A stretch of 64,000 nt of DNA from Vermamoeba vermiformis (GCA_045837725.1 JBEWZL010000123.1:124001-188000); one strand, 5' to 3'. Counted from the stretch's first letter, positions 11,128 to 23,700 are shown. Program-made: numbers and translations. The notes: generated by a model from the sequence alone, not told the origin.

Positions 11128-11266
11128 AATCGGCAACCAAGCCTCGCCCGCAGATCTGACTTAGAATTGTATCATTACTGTACAAAATACCTGTTTATGT
11201 AATAATAATTATGAAATCCAAGAGCACGAAAAGAGAATTTATTACAAGCATTCAGAGCTACCCAGC

Positions 11267-12649
11267 TTACAGGTTGATGACGCGCGATAACTTTTGAATG
11301 CGATTGAGCAAATTGTCACCTTGCTTAATAACAGATTGATATTGAGCGTTCTTAGTGTCAGGACGATTGGTCTCGATCACTCCGCCAACCTTGTCGATTT
11401 TGCAATTCAATCGACCTGCAGCGATGAATCGGGACAATTCTCTGCAATCAGAATTAGCATTACTATATTTGGAATACATGTCACGTGACAGCGGTACGTA
11501 CTTGTCGAGGAATTCACCAGTGACAGCAAACAGTCCAGCCATCGACGAGAGATTGACAGTTTTGTACGACTCCAAGAACTGCGCATAAGCACGCACGCGC
11601 ATTTCACGGGCCCAATAGCGCGCGTGATGGTGCACGGCAATGTCGAGGGCAATGTGGTCGTCGAGCACTTGCGCCATGGACTTGAAGAAGGTGCCGTACT
11701 CACCGTTGTAGTACGAGGTGATGAGTGTGCCGAGTGCGCCGAGTTCGTGAATGACCGACTTGATCTCGGGCGAGTCGAGGATGCGCTTGTGCAGCGTGAC
11801 ACGATCGAGCGAGACAATAGTGGTGATGATGGTGTAGAAGATGAAGGTCTTGTAGTCAATCAGCTCCTCGGAGGTGAAGGTGCTCAGCGTGTCCAAGAAC
11901 AGATTGGCAGCAGGCAAGAATTGACGAATGCGCAGCAAGTAGTACGCTTCGTACACTTTCAAACGATTGCGACGGTCCCAGTCACCGCCCTCTTCAATCA
12001 TCGACTTGGCGCGTTCAATGCTGCGCTTCACGAGCTCCATGTCATCGTAAAAGATGCCAATGCGAATGTTGGTGAGTGCAATGTCGAGTTTGCTGCCGAG
12101 ACCGACAGTCTGTTCGAGGGTCTGGCGGTACATGGACAGCGCTTGTTCCTGGATCTGCTGTCAGTCATTGCGCACTTGGAACAACCGAGTTCAGCGGTCT
12201 ATATCATCTGCGTACCTTGTTGCCAATGCGAGTAAAAAATTCAGCACGTTTTAAAAAGCTCTCGCGCACTTCGGTCGAGCCCAAATTTTTGACTGCATCC
12301 TCTGTCTTGTCTTCAAGTTCTTTTTGCGTTGTTTCATTATTTTTTCTCATTGTTTGGATTAAATTTTCATCTCTAGGCCAGTTGAATTGAGTGCAGACAT
12401 CTTCATAGTAAGGAGTCATATCTGAAAAATTTTCAATTTTAGAATTTTTGTCATTATTCAAGGCAACAATCGTCAATTTGGCTTACTGTTCTCTTTAATA
12501 GCTGCCATCAATTTTTGTTTAATTTCTTCTTTGTGAGCATAATTAGGAAGACTAAGCAAGAAGCGCCATCTAGGCAAGTCCATATTTGGCAGCTTTTCTA
12601 GAACAGGTTCAGCAACAATCTGTTCTTCTTCCGCATAATCAAACTCCAT
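11267..12649 (-). CDS. PSMD6: 26S proteasome regulatory lid subunit Rpn7
   Basis: This lid subunit of the 19S regulatory particle has TPR-like helices followed by a PCI domain. Four exons (12649-12487, 12421-12216, 12157-11502, 11441-11267) encode 399 residues, close to the human 389. Family blocks are LPRWRFLLSLP, NNMTPYYEDVC, KAEFFTRIGNK-type helix (RAEFFTRIGNK here), IEEGGDWDRRNRLKVYEAYY, FLDTLSTFTSEELIDYKTFI, and the C-terminal PCI winged helix ELSRFIAAGRLNCKIDKVGG, IETNRPD, LLNRIQKLSRVINL. The last intron (11501-11442) is 60 bases and leaves the frame open if retained; splicing it restores the exact family spacing at FLDK-ELSRF. It is divergent from SUMO over 188 bases. Confidence 0.95.
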
Positions 12650-12837
12650 GGTGTTATTAATTGCAGGTCTAATCGAATTTGAAACAAATTATTCGTGGCC
12701 AGGCATTTTAATTTTTGGGTGTCCCGCGAATTTTTGACCATCAAATTTTGTGCGCGCCATTTACATTCTGCGATGAACTGCAATTATAATTCTATTTTCT
12801 TGACTTGTGAGAACAATACCATTGTATAATTCTACAA

Positions 12838-13328
12838 ATGGCTGACGAACAAAACACCCACGAAGGAGGCGAAGATAAAGGTGCCAGCGAGCACATCAAC
12901 TTGAAAGTTGTTTCGCAGGTAATTTTTTTGTTTTTCTAGTTATTATTGTTTTCTATAATTTCAATTTTTCTCATCGTGCAGTAATTTACATTATATTTTT
13001 AGGACGGCAGCGAAGTTTATTTTAAAATTAAAAAAACGACTCAATTACGCAAATTGATGGATGCGTACTGCTCACGCCAAGCAATTAACCCCAACTCAAT
13101 TCGTTTCTTGTTTGATGGTCAACGAGTGCGCGAAGACCAAACACCCAAGGAGGTATGTCACTCGTCCACTATCATGACTGAACTGACTGACGCGTTTGTA
13201 GCTCGGCATGGAGGACAACGATGTGATTGACGCTGTATTGCAACAAACGGTGCGTAGTAGTAGTGCTGTATATGGACACTATAGGACCCACATAACTGAC
13301 GTGTATTCGTTGATAGGGCGGTCACTAA
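12838..13328 (+). CDS. SUMO: small ubiquitin-like modifier
   Basis: This is a ubiquitin-fold protein conjugated to lysines of nuclear proteins. Four exons (12838-12918, 13003-13152, 13202-13249, 13317-13328) encode 96 residues. The fold is clear: INLKVVSQDGSEVYFKIKK, TTQLRKLMDAYCSRQ, SIRFLFDGQRVREDQTPKEL, DNDVIDAVLQQT. The fourth exon is only 12 bases and supplies GGH and the stop, so the conjugatable diglycine comes from a micro-exon and the precursor tail is a single His to be removed by a SUMO protease. Retaining the last intron would give a protein without the diglycine that could not be conjugated. Confidence 0.94.
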
Positions 13329-13549
13329 TCGGTGCCTTTAATTCGTACATAGCTGTTATAAATAAATTCTCTTTATTCCAAGTGCTTATTCTCCCTGTTG
13401 TCCTAATGTCTGTTATTATCCCCCTCCTAGTGCTGCTGCAGTGTCGTTGCTGTTGTGCTCAAAATGAGCACACGTGTTTTATTTTGTTATTATTAATATC
13501 TGCTGTTGACCACAACACAATCGGGTGCTACTTTAGTATATTAACGACT

Positions 13550-14992
13550 ATGACTTCCAAAGTGCGCGTGGCTATTATAGGCTCAGGTGTCGTAGCTTAT
13601 TGCATAATTATGAACAGCTTTATTCGCACCGTCTCAGCCAACATTAATATTAATATTCAATTAACTAGGCTGGGGTGTTAAAGTACAATATGCTGCATTT
13701 AAGCACGCAGGACTCGAAGTCGCAGCGCTGTGGTGCAGATCTGAGGACAAAGTTGATGGTTTGAAAAGTCAGTTCAAAGATGTTGCACTCGTCACCAGTG
13801 ACTATGCGAGCATATTAGCCGAGCCATCTATTCAACTGGTAAGTGACAGCGCGCAGCACGACTGACTCACTGTGCGCACCAGATCTCCATCACCACACCC
13901 CCGCACCTGCATCGCGACATGTCGATTCAAGCACTGCGCGCAGGCAAGCATGTCTTGTGCGACAAACCCACGTGTTTGAACCGCGTTGAAGGTACGTCAC
14001 GTGCTGGACTGACTAGTGCACTAGTGACTGACTGACCCTCGCACTGACAGCGGAAGAGATGTGTCGCGAGGCTGCAGCACATCCCTCACAACTCGCGCTG
14101 ATCGATCACGAGCTCAGGTAACACGTGTCACGCGCGGAGATGAGTCATTGACACGTGTCAGGTATCTTGCACCGTACATCAGGGCCAGAGAACTCGTGGC
14201 CCAGGGCGCACTGGGCACAGTGATCCGCATCGACATTGTGGATGTGGTGGTGCCTTCAGGACCTGCCAATGCGTGGTGGTGGGACGCATCGCTCGGCAAG
14301 TGACAGCAGCGAGTAGTGATTAGTAGTAGTGCTGACTAGGCATTAGGTGGTGGACTGTTGGGGGCACTGGGCTCGCACTGCTTTGACTTGGCGTGCTACT
14401 TGACCAGCGACAGCATCGCAGCACTGCACTGTGTGCTCGACATCACGCAGTCACAGCGCGTCACGCGAGGTAAGTAGCGCTGAGAGTTGATTGGTCCGCG
14501 GTCACGTGACTGACATTGCGCGCCAGAGAACACAACAGTGACAGTGACAGCCGACGACTACATGAACATTCAGTTCAGGACTGCTAAAAATAGCCTCGGC
14601 ACCATCACTGGCATCTACAGGTCATTCGGCACGAGTTCACACACGATTACCATATATGGCAGTGAAGGAGTTATCACGTGCGTCGATGGCAAGATGTCTT
14701 GGCACAAAGTCAATGGTCGACTCGTAGAGGAGGTCGTGCAGCCCTCTGCGCCAGCTGGTGAGTGACACGTGTCAAAGTGAGTGTCGTAACTGAACTAATC
14801 GAAGCAGAGCTGCCGGACACCATCTGGGCGGCAGCGTCCATTGAAATCGGCAAGGCCATCAAACTAGCCCTCGAGGCCGGTGATCGTCAGGCAGTGTCAC
14901 GTGCCGCGCCGTTCAGTGAAGGGCTCGTGATTCAGTCGCTGCTCGATGCGGCGCGACAATCGCACGCCACACGGCAGTGGATCCAACTCTGA
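13550..14992 (+). CDS. Gfo/Idh/MocA-family NAD(P)-dependent oxidoreductase
   Basis: This dehydrogenase family acts on sugars, inositols or related polyols; the substrate cannot be read here. Eight exons (13550-13586, 13669-13838, 13884-13992, 14051-14117, 14162-14295, 14347-14469, 14527-14757, 14808-14992) encode about 351 residues, the usual size. The N-terminal Rossmann motif is VAIIGSGWGVKVQYAAFKHAG, followed by ISITTPPHLHRDMSIQAL and the hallmark GKHVLCDKPTCLN (catalytic EKP replaced by DKP). A conserved DASLGGGLLGALGSHCFDL follows. The intron before that block has a GC donor (14296-14297). The TGACACGTGTCA word lies within the introns starting at 14118 and 14758. Confidence 0.85.
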
Positions 14993-15246
14993 GCAAAAAA
15001 AGAGATTTACGCAACTCCTGGCATACAACGCCTCATATATGAATCAAATGTTGTATGTGTTAAGCTGCGACATAATAAACTGCCAGCAGATGTGCTTGTC
15101 AATCGCGCCTCACACCCGCGCTTGTTTTGCTATGGGATACGCACACTAATTTTAGACAATCTGGCGAACGAGTCTAGCACTGATAACAGGATATAATAGT
15201 AGTCGATAGCACCACAATCAGTTGGCCACTGGGATGCACTTAAGAA
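14993..15246. other. intergenic, RPP38 promoter region
   Basis: This 254-base region lies between two genes on the same strand. It has poly-A runs after the upstream stop and AT-rich sequence before 15247. I see no gene in it. Confidence 0.4.
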
Positions 15247-16217
15247 ATGAGCAAGACTAATGCACCCAGCAATACTACCCCCAAGACACCTCGACCTGGT
15301 GCGAAGCGTATCGAAACAGTTGATACTACACCATTGAGTGCCAAGAAACAAAATACAACCACCATATTCAAGAATTTATATGCATCCCCGTTCAATGTTA
15401 CATGGTAATTAATTTTCAAAATTATTTCCGAACTGAATACTCTATTAATGGTTTGAAACATAATCACCCTAAACCTCGAATAATTTTTTAAAATTCGCAG
15501 GCCCAAGCTGGATGAAGCGACAATGCAGTTAATTAAAATTGAGCTAGCCAAGTAAGTGCCCGACACCAATCTACGCTATTAACACATTTTTAGCGCATTT
15601 GAAGGCATTAGTATGCGGGCACCGAGACAACGAGCCAGTACACGAAGAGAGAGCAGATCTGCGGCACAAGACAGCAAAGAAACCGAGTCCGCAGAGCCTG
15701 CAACAAAACGACGCAAAATTGAGCACCAAGATGATAGCGCGAGTGCCCAAGTGAAGCAGATTCGCTCAGAGCTCGTGTTTGGATTGAATCAAGTGACGCG
15801 TGGTCTGGAAAAAGAGTCGCTCAAGCTCGTCATTGTGAGCAAGGACATTCAAGCGCAGATTGTCATTCAACACTTGCCTGTACTCGCACAGCTGCACCAC
15901 ACGCCACTGTGCTTGTTGGACATGTCTTCTGAAGAGTTAGGTGCTGTTTTTGGCTTGCGTACTGTCATCGCAGTCGGCGTGAAGGTAAGTGTCAAATGGA
16001 GTGTTGCAACAGACTGACAGGTGTCATTGTTTAGAACAAGACAGTGCTGAGCACACCACGCCTGGATGAGCTAGTGACAAAGATCATCAAGAGAACTCCT
16101 CCCGTGCAATTAGACTGGCTGCCAAGTGACGGTGTCAAAGTGTCACCTGAACCAACACTGCAAAACCTGCAAGTCACCAAGATGAGCTACCAATCCAAGC
16201 CTAAACCAGCTAAATAG
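15247..16217 (+). CDS. RPP38: RNase P/MRP protein subunit p38 (L7Ae family)
   Basis: This kink-turn-binding subunit of RNase P and RNase MRP acts in tRNA 5' processing and rRNA maturation. Four exons (15247-15404, 15501-15551, 15594-15984, 16035-16217) encode 260 residues. The N terminus is basic and Ser/Thr-rich, followed by the p38-specific NLYASPFNVTWPKLDEATMQL. The L7Ae core follows: ELVFGLNQVTRGLEKESLKL, VIVSKDIQAQIVIQHLPVLA, CLLDMSSEELGAVFGLRTVI, AVGVKNKTVL. The spacing of the pre-core region matches vertebrate p38 better than other L7Ae proteins such as NHP2. It is convergent with RPLP0, 105 bases apart. Confidence 0.82.
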
Positions 16218-16322
16218 ACAGCATGTGTTATTTGCTTCATGTACATAAAATATCTGTAAATAGAACACAACGCAGTAGTGAATTTTTAACTTATTTTTTA
16301 ATTTTGTTAACACGCGCGGTGC

Positions 16323-17425
16323 TTAGAAGTCATCACCGAAGAGACCACCGACTTCAACAGCTTCTTCTTCTTCTTCCTTGGGCTTCTCTTCCTCAACAGG
16401 AGCAGCAGTGGAGCCACCAGAGGGAGCAGCGGTGACGGCGCCAGGGTTGGCAGCGGCGTTCTTGAAGCGATCAGCGAGCTTGAAAGAAATATCTGTAGCC
16501 ATAGCAATAGCCAAAACGTTCTTGAAACCAGCGGCGATGGTGTGAGGCAAAGAGGCAATGTTGGGGATACCAATAGCCAAAGAGACGGAAGCAACTTGGC
16601 GCAAACCAGCAGCGAAGTGGCCCAAAATTTGCTCGTCAGTGATTTCGAGGATAGCATCGTCGTACATTTGACCGTTGTCATAGACAGTCTTGGTTTGGAG
16701 ACCGTATGAGAAAGGCTTAATGTTCAACATTTGAAGCAAAGTGGCTTCAGAAGAGCCAACCTTGTCACCCTTCTTAATCAAGACCAACTCGTTGATAATT
16801 TCAATTTGACCTCTGTTAATCTTGGTGGGGATGTTGAGGGCTTGGAAGAAAGAGGTCTTGGTGGGTTCGAGACCAGTAGTACCGGCCTTGATGGACACAT
16901 CAACGGGGGCGATGGATCCAGCCTTGGCGGGGGCAGCGACTCTTTCGGACAAGAGCTTCTTGCGGACTTGGGAGAGATCGCCCTTAGTGAACACGAGACC
17001 GACTTCACCCTTAACGCAAGGCAACAAGTGTTCCAAAGCGGCGTTCTTCTCGATGTGAGAGCGGATGGCCTTTCGGATCATAGTCTATTGTAATAATACC
17101 ACGTAAGAAAATATCCCATGGCCATTCAATACTTGTATTAGCAATTATAATATACAGTAATTATTGACGAGTGTTTTGAGAAAATATTGAGTCTCGGGAT
17201 CACCAAATTATAATTCGCTTATTAATTGCTGCCACTTACGTTCTTGCCCATAAGAATAACGGCTTCACCGCGAAGGATCTTGCGGATCTTTTGCATGTGG
17301 TGAGAGCCGACGTTGGAGCATTGGACGATCAAAATCTTGGGGTACTCATCCAAGAGGTTGCTCAACTTAGCGAAGTATTCTTGCTTTCGCTCAAACTTGG
17401 AGTTGCTTTTGCCAGAGTCTGCCAT
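16323..17425 (-). CDS. RPLP0: 60S acidic ribosomal stalk protein uL10
   Basis: This is the base of the ribosomal P-stalk that recruits translation GTPases. Two exons (17425-17240, 17084-16323) encode 315 residues. Matches are [70 protein letters not shown], and the conserved C-terminal tail rich in Glu ending GGLFGDDF. The intron falls inside the invariant GKNTMIRKA block, which fixes both splice sites. Confidence 0.96.
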
Positions 17426-17960
17426 TATTCTTCAAAAAAAACAATACGATTAATAATTGAGATATTATTGTAAAATAATAATAGAAAATAACTCTATAAT
17501 TTAATTAAAACTTCGCATCGTTGCCTATATGTTATTGTTGGATTATTGTTTTATTATTATATTTTTCCTCGTCGTAAGAACATTAAGTTCATCCTTCATA
17601 AGCTAATCCTCCGATGCGATTACAATAAATGCAATTCTTCGCAACAACCACTCTTTGTGCTAGCATACTTACAATTTACAAGAGCTTATGTGATTGTCCG
17701 TGGTCTAACAGGATAAATAGTACCAACAAAAGTAGGAAGGGCTGGACTAGGAATTGTTCGGGAACCCAATTTTCATCTCGTCTCTGATTGGTCAGTTTAT
17801 TTTGGCCAACATTTTGGCCCAAAATCCCACAACCACAATCTCCTCTCATGCACGTCTCTTCGGCATCGAGACAGTGTGACTAGGTTAAAATTGGCCGCAA
17901 ATTTATGATACAATGTTTTTATTCGCTCGAACGCGATCTGTACAGATGTGTGTGAAGTCT
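17426..17960. promoter_or_regulatory. RPLP0 upstream region
   Basis: About 535 bases lie between the RPLP0 start and the TFIIS stop, both on the minus strand. The region nearest RPLP0 is very AT-rich. Around 17800-17835 there is an imperfect inverted pair of TTTTGGCC words. I found no open frame or RNA gene that I can support. A 5' UTR exon of RPLP0 is possible. Confidence 0.4.
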
Positions 17961-19311
17961 TTAACAGAACTTCCAGCGATTGCCGCAATTAATGCACTCC
18001 ACGAAAGTAGTCATAGGCTCGTCAGCAGACCTGGTTTGCATTTGGAAGTAGGTGGTCTTGTTCTGCTTGCACTTGCTGCAGGTGAATTGCGTGCAAGTCG
18101 CTTCTTTCACTCCACGCAAGCGCGTCTTCTCGTTCTCCTTGTGAATGGCTTGCATTTCTTTCTGCAGCTCGGGATTGGCGAGTTCCTAAGTCAAAGTCAG
18201 TCATACGTCATTGAACGCAAAGGCAATTCGAAACAAAGGCCTAATATTTCATTCGTCTTACCGCGTTGCTCATGTTGCACAATGTGTGCGCTGAGACATC
18301 AGAAGACAACAGCTTGTCGCGCAGCTGTTGATTCTTGGTGTCGTTGATGTTGAACCACAGCGTGCGGAATTTCTCTTTGTACTCTTTGGTGATGCCTTTG
18401 TACATGAAGAACAGCTCTGGCATGCACATTAGATGCATTGTTATATGATTGCACTGGCTATATTACCTTCTTCAATCTCTGCTGCTACCCGTTCTACCGC
18501 GTCGAGAAGTGTTGCATCCGCTGTCCAACAACATTAGTACTACTCACTACTCGCGCGATGTTACATACATTGTTGTTTTTTCAACGCTTCGGCAAACTTT
18601 TTAATGGCTGCAATGCGTGACGGGTCAGTGGTGGTCAACACTTCAAATTTGGAAGAGGTGTTAGTGACACCGTTCTTCTCGCTCTTCACTTCACTAGGCA
18701 CTGAATCGCTCTTAACAGGTTCAGTCTTAACAAGTTCAGTCTTGACAGGTTCGTTTTTGACAACAGCTTCTTGTTTGACAGGTGTCTTGTCTTCTGACTT
18801 GACTTCGTTCTTCACGACACCGCCGCTCGCGTTCAATTTCACCACGCCTTCGTTCTCATTCGCGCGTCGCTTCACATCTTTGCCGTCAGTCTCCTCCTCA
18901 TCGCGTTTGCGTTTTAGATCCGCTGCACTGGGCTTGTCATCGCTCGTGGCTGAGCTAGTGACCAGTGACTTCCACTGTGCGATCAGATCTGAGGACAATT
19001 TGGAGATAGTCTCGCTGCCTTCTTTTTTCAATTTAGCCAATGCAATGCCTAATTTAGTTTCCTACAATTGGCAACGAGAAATTAGTTGCGTAATTTTCTA
19101 GAAGAATTGAAAAAATAATTATTTACCGATAATATTCCTATAGTCATAGTCACTGACTGCAATTTGTTCAGTACATCGATTATACCAGCTTCCTATTTAA
19201 ATAAAAATTATGAAAAAATATTTTTTTCGTGGATCCATGTTTGCAACTAACATTTTCTTTGGTTTTAAGGTATGCCATAATATCGGCCTTGTATTTTTTT
19301 ACATCCTCCAT
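17961..19311 (-). CDS. TCEA1: transcription elongation factor TFIIS
   Basis: This factor rescues backtracked RNA polymerase II by stimulating transcript cleavage. Six exons (19311-19252, 19192-19127, 19061-18569, 18520-18467, 18416-18262, 18185-17961) encode 350 residues. The N-terminal LW domain ([29 protein letters not shown]) is followed by a long Lys/Glu/Val linker ([18 protein letters not shown]), the central Pol II-binding domain ([40 protein letters not shown]) and the C-terminal zinc ribbon ([31 protein letters not shown]) with the invariant catalytic hairpin [11 protein letters not shown], Asp and Glu present. It is divergent from the RAB32-like gene over 163 bases. Confidence 0.95.
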
Positions 19312-19474
19312 ACTGCCGAGTGTTGTAGAGTTTAGTGTACTAATGTTGTGTTGTTCTTACGGGCAGCAAGGGTGAATGATCCGACGACTTTTATTGCCGT
19401 TTGTTTGGCCAAATTCTGTTCGGGACTACTGGTCTTATTGTCGCTCTATTCAACAGTGAAGTTCAAGAGGAGAC

Positions 19475-20508
19475 ATGAGTCAACACGGTCAATTAAATAC
19501 AGTCAAGAAAGATCCGTCGAAAGGCAAAGATGAGCACCTGTACAAGGTGAGGGCATTATATTATACCAGAGCATATCAATTAATTATATTATGCCATATT
19601 GTACCAATTAAACAATAGACTTGATAGTTGGAAATTGATTAACGTCAAGATAGAAAATTACGTTGATTAATCAATTAGATATTTACTTAATATTTATGCA
19701 CAAATAGGTGATAGTAATAGGAGATTACGCAGTTGGCAAGACAAGTCTAATTAAGCGATATTGCGAGGGCTATTTCACTCCAAATTACAAATTGACAATC
19801 GGTGTTGACTTTGCCGTCAAATCTTTGGACTGGGACGACAACACTAAGATCACATTGCAATTGTGGGACGTTGCTGGTCACGAGCGGTGCGTATATTCAA
19901 TATTTCTCAACTGATTCCGTTTGGATCGGCAGATCGTGCAATATTTAACGTTGATAATGATAGATTTGGCACAATGACACGCGTTTATTACAAATATGCT
20001 ATTGCGGGTATAATTGGTAGGTTTTGATCGTGTATTGAAGCAATATTAACTAGCGCAGTTTTCGATCTGTCGCGACCAGCGACTTTTGAAGCAGTAAGCA
20101 AGTGGCAAGAAGACGTTAATAATAAAGTAGTGCTCGCCAACGAAGAGCCTATTCCGTTGTTATTATTGGCAAACAAGGTCAGTCTTAAACGAGTTAATCT
20201 CTCATTACTCCATCGTGTACTGACATCAGATCTGCTCTCAGTGCGACATTGCGGACCCTAAAATAGACAAGGATACTCTCGATGAATATGCGCGCAGTCA
20301 TGGCTTCATTGGCTGGTACTACACTTCTGCGCAAGACAACACCAACATAGACGATGCGATGAACTTCTTAGTGCGCAAGATACTCGAAGTCGCGCAGAGC
20401 AACAAGCCCCGCGCACCTGAAGAGACAGTAGTGTTGAGCAGCAGCGAGGCACAAGACAATCCTGTGGATGTGTACGAGCGACAGGAGAAGGCCACTTGTT
20501 GCTCGTAA
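19475..20508 (+). CDS. RAB32: RAB32/38-family small GTPase with Gln-to-His in switch II
   Basis: This GTPase belongs to the RAB32 group that works on lysosome-related organelles and mitochondria-associated membranes. Five exons (19475-19546, 19708-19886, 19964-20016, 20059-20177, 20242-20508) encode 229 residues. Motifs are the P-loop GDYAVGKTS, switch I LTIGVDFAVKSLDWDD, NKCD (guanine) and TSAQDN, and a C-terminal CCS for prenylation. FGTMTRVYYKYA, VFDLSRPATFEAVSKWQEDV and IPLLLLANKCD are RAB32-specific. Switch II reads WDVAGHER: as in RAB32, the usual DTAG is changed, but here the catalytic Gln is also replaced by His, which in other small GTPases lowers GTP hydrolysis. Confidence 0.88.
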
Positions 20509-20734
20509 TGCCGTGTATGTTAATTGTGTAATAAAGTATCTTATAATGTATTTAGTCGCATATCATCGAGCTATAATCAATGCAGGTCGCTGAATGACAC
20601 TCAACACAAATTGAATGCCGATACTGTAACCTGCCAAATATAACTGACAGTGGAAGTCTGACATTTTATCGAGCAATTGACTGGAGACACCACATACGTG
20701 ATATTACATACAAAACGATCTGTTAAAAGCGCAT

Positions 20735-23700
20735 ATGACAGATCGTAGTCGTCCTCGTCGCGGTTCGCGCGATCGGTCCTATGAACGAAGATCGCGCTAC
20801 AACAACGAGAACAAATTCCATGACGATAATGCATCGAATAACAATGCGTAAGTATTAACTGCTGCTTGATAAAAAATTAACTGTTTAAGTTAGAATTTAA
20901 AAATAATTATTCAGCATATTAATTAAATTTCCAAGTCCCCACAAGTAGCGCTTTTAACGCTGATTATACTATTAGCAAGCTCAACACTACTGCTGACAAT
21001 AAGCGCAAGAGGAGTGACAGTGACAGCAGAGGACGAAAGCGCGCCAAGTTCAGTGAAGACAAGTCACGTGACCGCAATTCAGTGAACGGTGTGCCAGGCC
21101 TGGATTGGTGCACGTGCGAGGGCCGACTGAGTGATCGACGCGACACCAAGTCCATCTTCAATCACGCACTCCCGGGCGAGGAGTTCATCGCACCGTGTCC
21201 AGAGAGTTTCCAAATTAGGCAATTAGTGGAGCAGGGTCGACTGCACGTGTACGCAGTCACAATCTCCCCTGCAATCTCGCCTGATTGGCCGCGCACACGA
21301 TTCAGCGTGGAGGACAAAGAGTTCGTGTTCGATGGCTTCTACTTACTGGCACATCACGTGATCAATGTAAGAGAGCATTGCCTAATTTGGTAACTGACTG
21401 ACAGGTGTCAACAGGTGACTGACATGCAGTTCACGCACCTCGGCAATGAATGTCAGCTCAAGCTCGAGTCCGTGGCCCTGGAAGAGCTGGAGATTGCGGT
21501 GGAGATTGCAGACCTCGAGTGGAGCTACAAATATCTGTTCACTGAACTGCTCGGCTACTCCGACTTTGTCAAGTGGACCTGCAAATATCCTGGCGCATTC
21601 ACCACTCCGCGCACTCGTCACGTGCACGGCTGTCGGAGATTTCATTTCTATCCCAAGTTCGTGCATGACGCGGCTAAAAATAGTCCGCTGTCACTGCGCG
21701 ATCTCCGCCGTGTGATTCAAAGTCAATCAGGGCGCAATGTGTGGCACGTCATGTCGCACGAGGCACGTGATCAGCTGCGCGGGCAGTTGGTGCGGCATGA
21801 GGGGCGCTGTTACCGCGTGGATCACGTGGATGCGATGAGTGCCACGCTGCTGCACCAAGTCACGTGCTTCACGCACTACGAGCCAGTGTTTCGTCGCACG
21901 GAGCGCAAGGGCGGACATCAGCTGTTCAAACTCACCGCGCGTGCTGATCGAGGCCCTCGCGAGCTCAAGCTGCTCTCTGACAGGTGTCTCACGACTGCAA
22001 TCTCCGCTGATCTCGCGCACGTGGCCAGTCTCTTGCCGTCCCTGGTCTATCACTTGCGTCTGCATGCCGCACTGCACCGCGTCGAGCACGTGATTGGCGT
22101 GCAGTTCAGTGACCGCACACTGCTGCACCACGTGATCATTCATCCCTCGTACTGGGAGTGCATTGACGCTGCGGCCAGAGAACTGCGTGACGTCACCTCG
22201 CGTGTCACGTGGTGGGGCGTGTCACCGTCGTTCAGTGAACCAACTGTCACTGCCCTACCTGTGCGCAAGAGGCGCAGTGTGACACATCTCGACAGCGAGA
22301 TTTGGGAGCAGTTCTCGGGCAATCAGCGACTCGAATTCCTCGGCGATGCAGTGCTCGAATTTGTGGTCTCCACGCACCTGTTCATGCTGGTAAGTGTTTG
22401 ACATGTCACGTGGTCGCGACTGACACCTGTCACATAGTTGTCGGAGCACAAGGCCGGCGAGCTGAGCACCTTTCGGGCAGGGCTGGTCAACAACAAAGTG
22501 CTGTGTCACCTGGCACAACAACTCGAACTCGATCGACTCGTGACACACGTCTATCACCGCGAGCTGATCGACGACACCAAGAGCTATCAGAGTGTGGTCG
22601 GGGACTGCTACGAGTCACTGCTCGGGGCCATTTATCTCGACCAGGGCCTCATTGCTGTCCGCGAATTCTTCACGCGCTGTCTGTTCATGAACGACGAGGA
22701 TCGCGAGGCCCTCGGTGCACTGTGGCAAACACCGCCGTCCATGTCCCAGGCCCTGCTGTCCAGTCCGCAGCTGAGTGCAGGTGCAGGGTACAGCGCGACA
22801 CTGCAGCGCTTAGAGGCCCTGGAAGAGCTGACAGGTCTCGTGTTTCAGAACAAACTGCTGCTCGCTGCGGCATTCACGCACCCCTCTGTGGGCACCAATG
22901 CCTCGCTGGACATGCTCAACATTGGCAGCAATCAACGGTAGGGAGTGCCATGTGACACATGTCAATACTAATCACGCGTCAACAGATTGGAATTCCTCGG
23001 CGATTCAGTGCTGCAGCTGGTGGTGAGTCGGTACCTGTTCAATCGCTTCCCCGAGTACTTTGAGGGCCAGTTGAGTGTAAGTCGAGATCTATTTTTAGCC
23101 ACACATCACGTGACTCACTCGCGCTAGTTGGTGCGCACGACACTGGTGAACAATGAAATGCTGTCGCAAGTGGCACTCGAGCTCGGACTGCACAACTACA
23201 TTCGCTATCTGCCCGGTGAAGCACTGCTCGCGGATGGCCGGGCACACGCGCGCATGTTGGCGGACACCTTCGAGGCCTATCTCGCTGCCATCTACTTGGA
23301 CCGCGGCCTCGTGGTCGTGGAGACCTTTCTCTCCGTGGTCCTCTTCCCACGCCTCGATCACGTGCTCGAAGAACGCTCTTGGCTCGACTCGCGCACTCGT
23401 TTGACACGTGTCGTGTTGAACATCACCAAGTCTCGCACGACACTGCCGACATATCGCGTGACTGGCGAGAGTGGTCCCCCGCACCTCCGCGTGTACACTG
23501 TCACGTGCTTTTTGGCCGACAGACCTCTCGGTCAGGGCCGCGGAATATCTCGAAGTGCCGCGGAACAAGAAGCGGCTAAGAACACCCTGCTGCGCTATGA
23601 ATTTTCTCGCCCTGCCACAGATGTCAAGTCACGTGTCATTGATGTCAACTCCATCGTGTCAGAGAACGTGTCAGAGAATGACACGGCCCTGGTAGAGACG

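Noticed and set aside
13330-13540. Open frame continuing past the SUMO stop
   Set aside because: It arises only if the third SUMO intron is read through; splicing gives the diglycine end.
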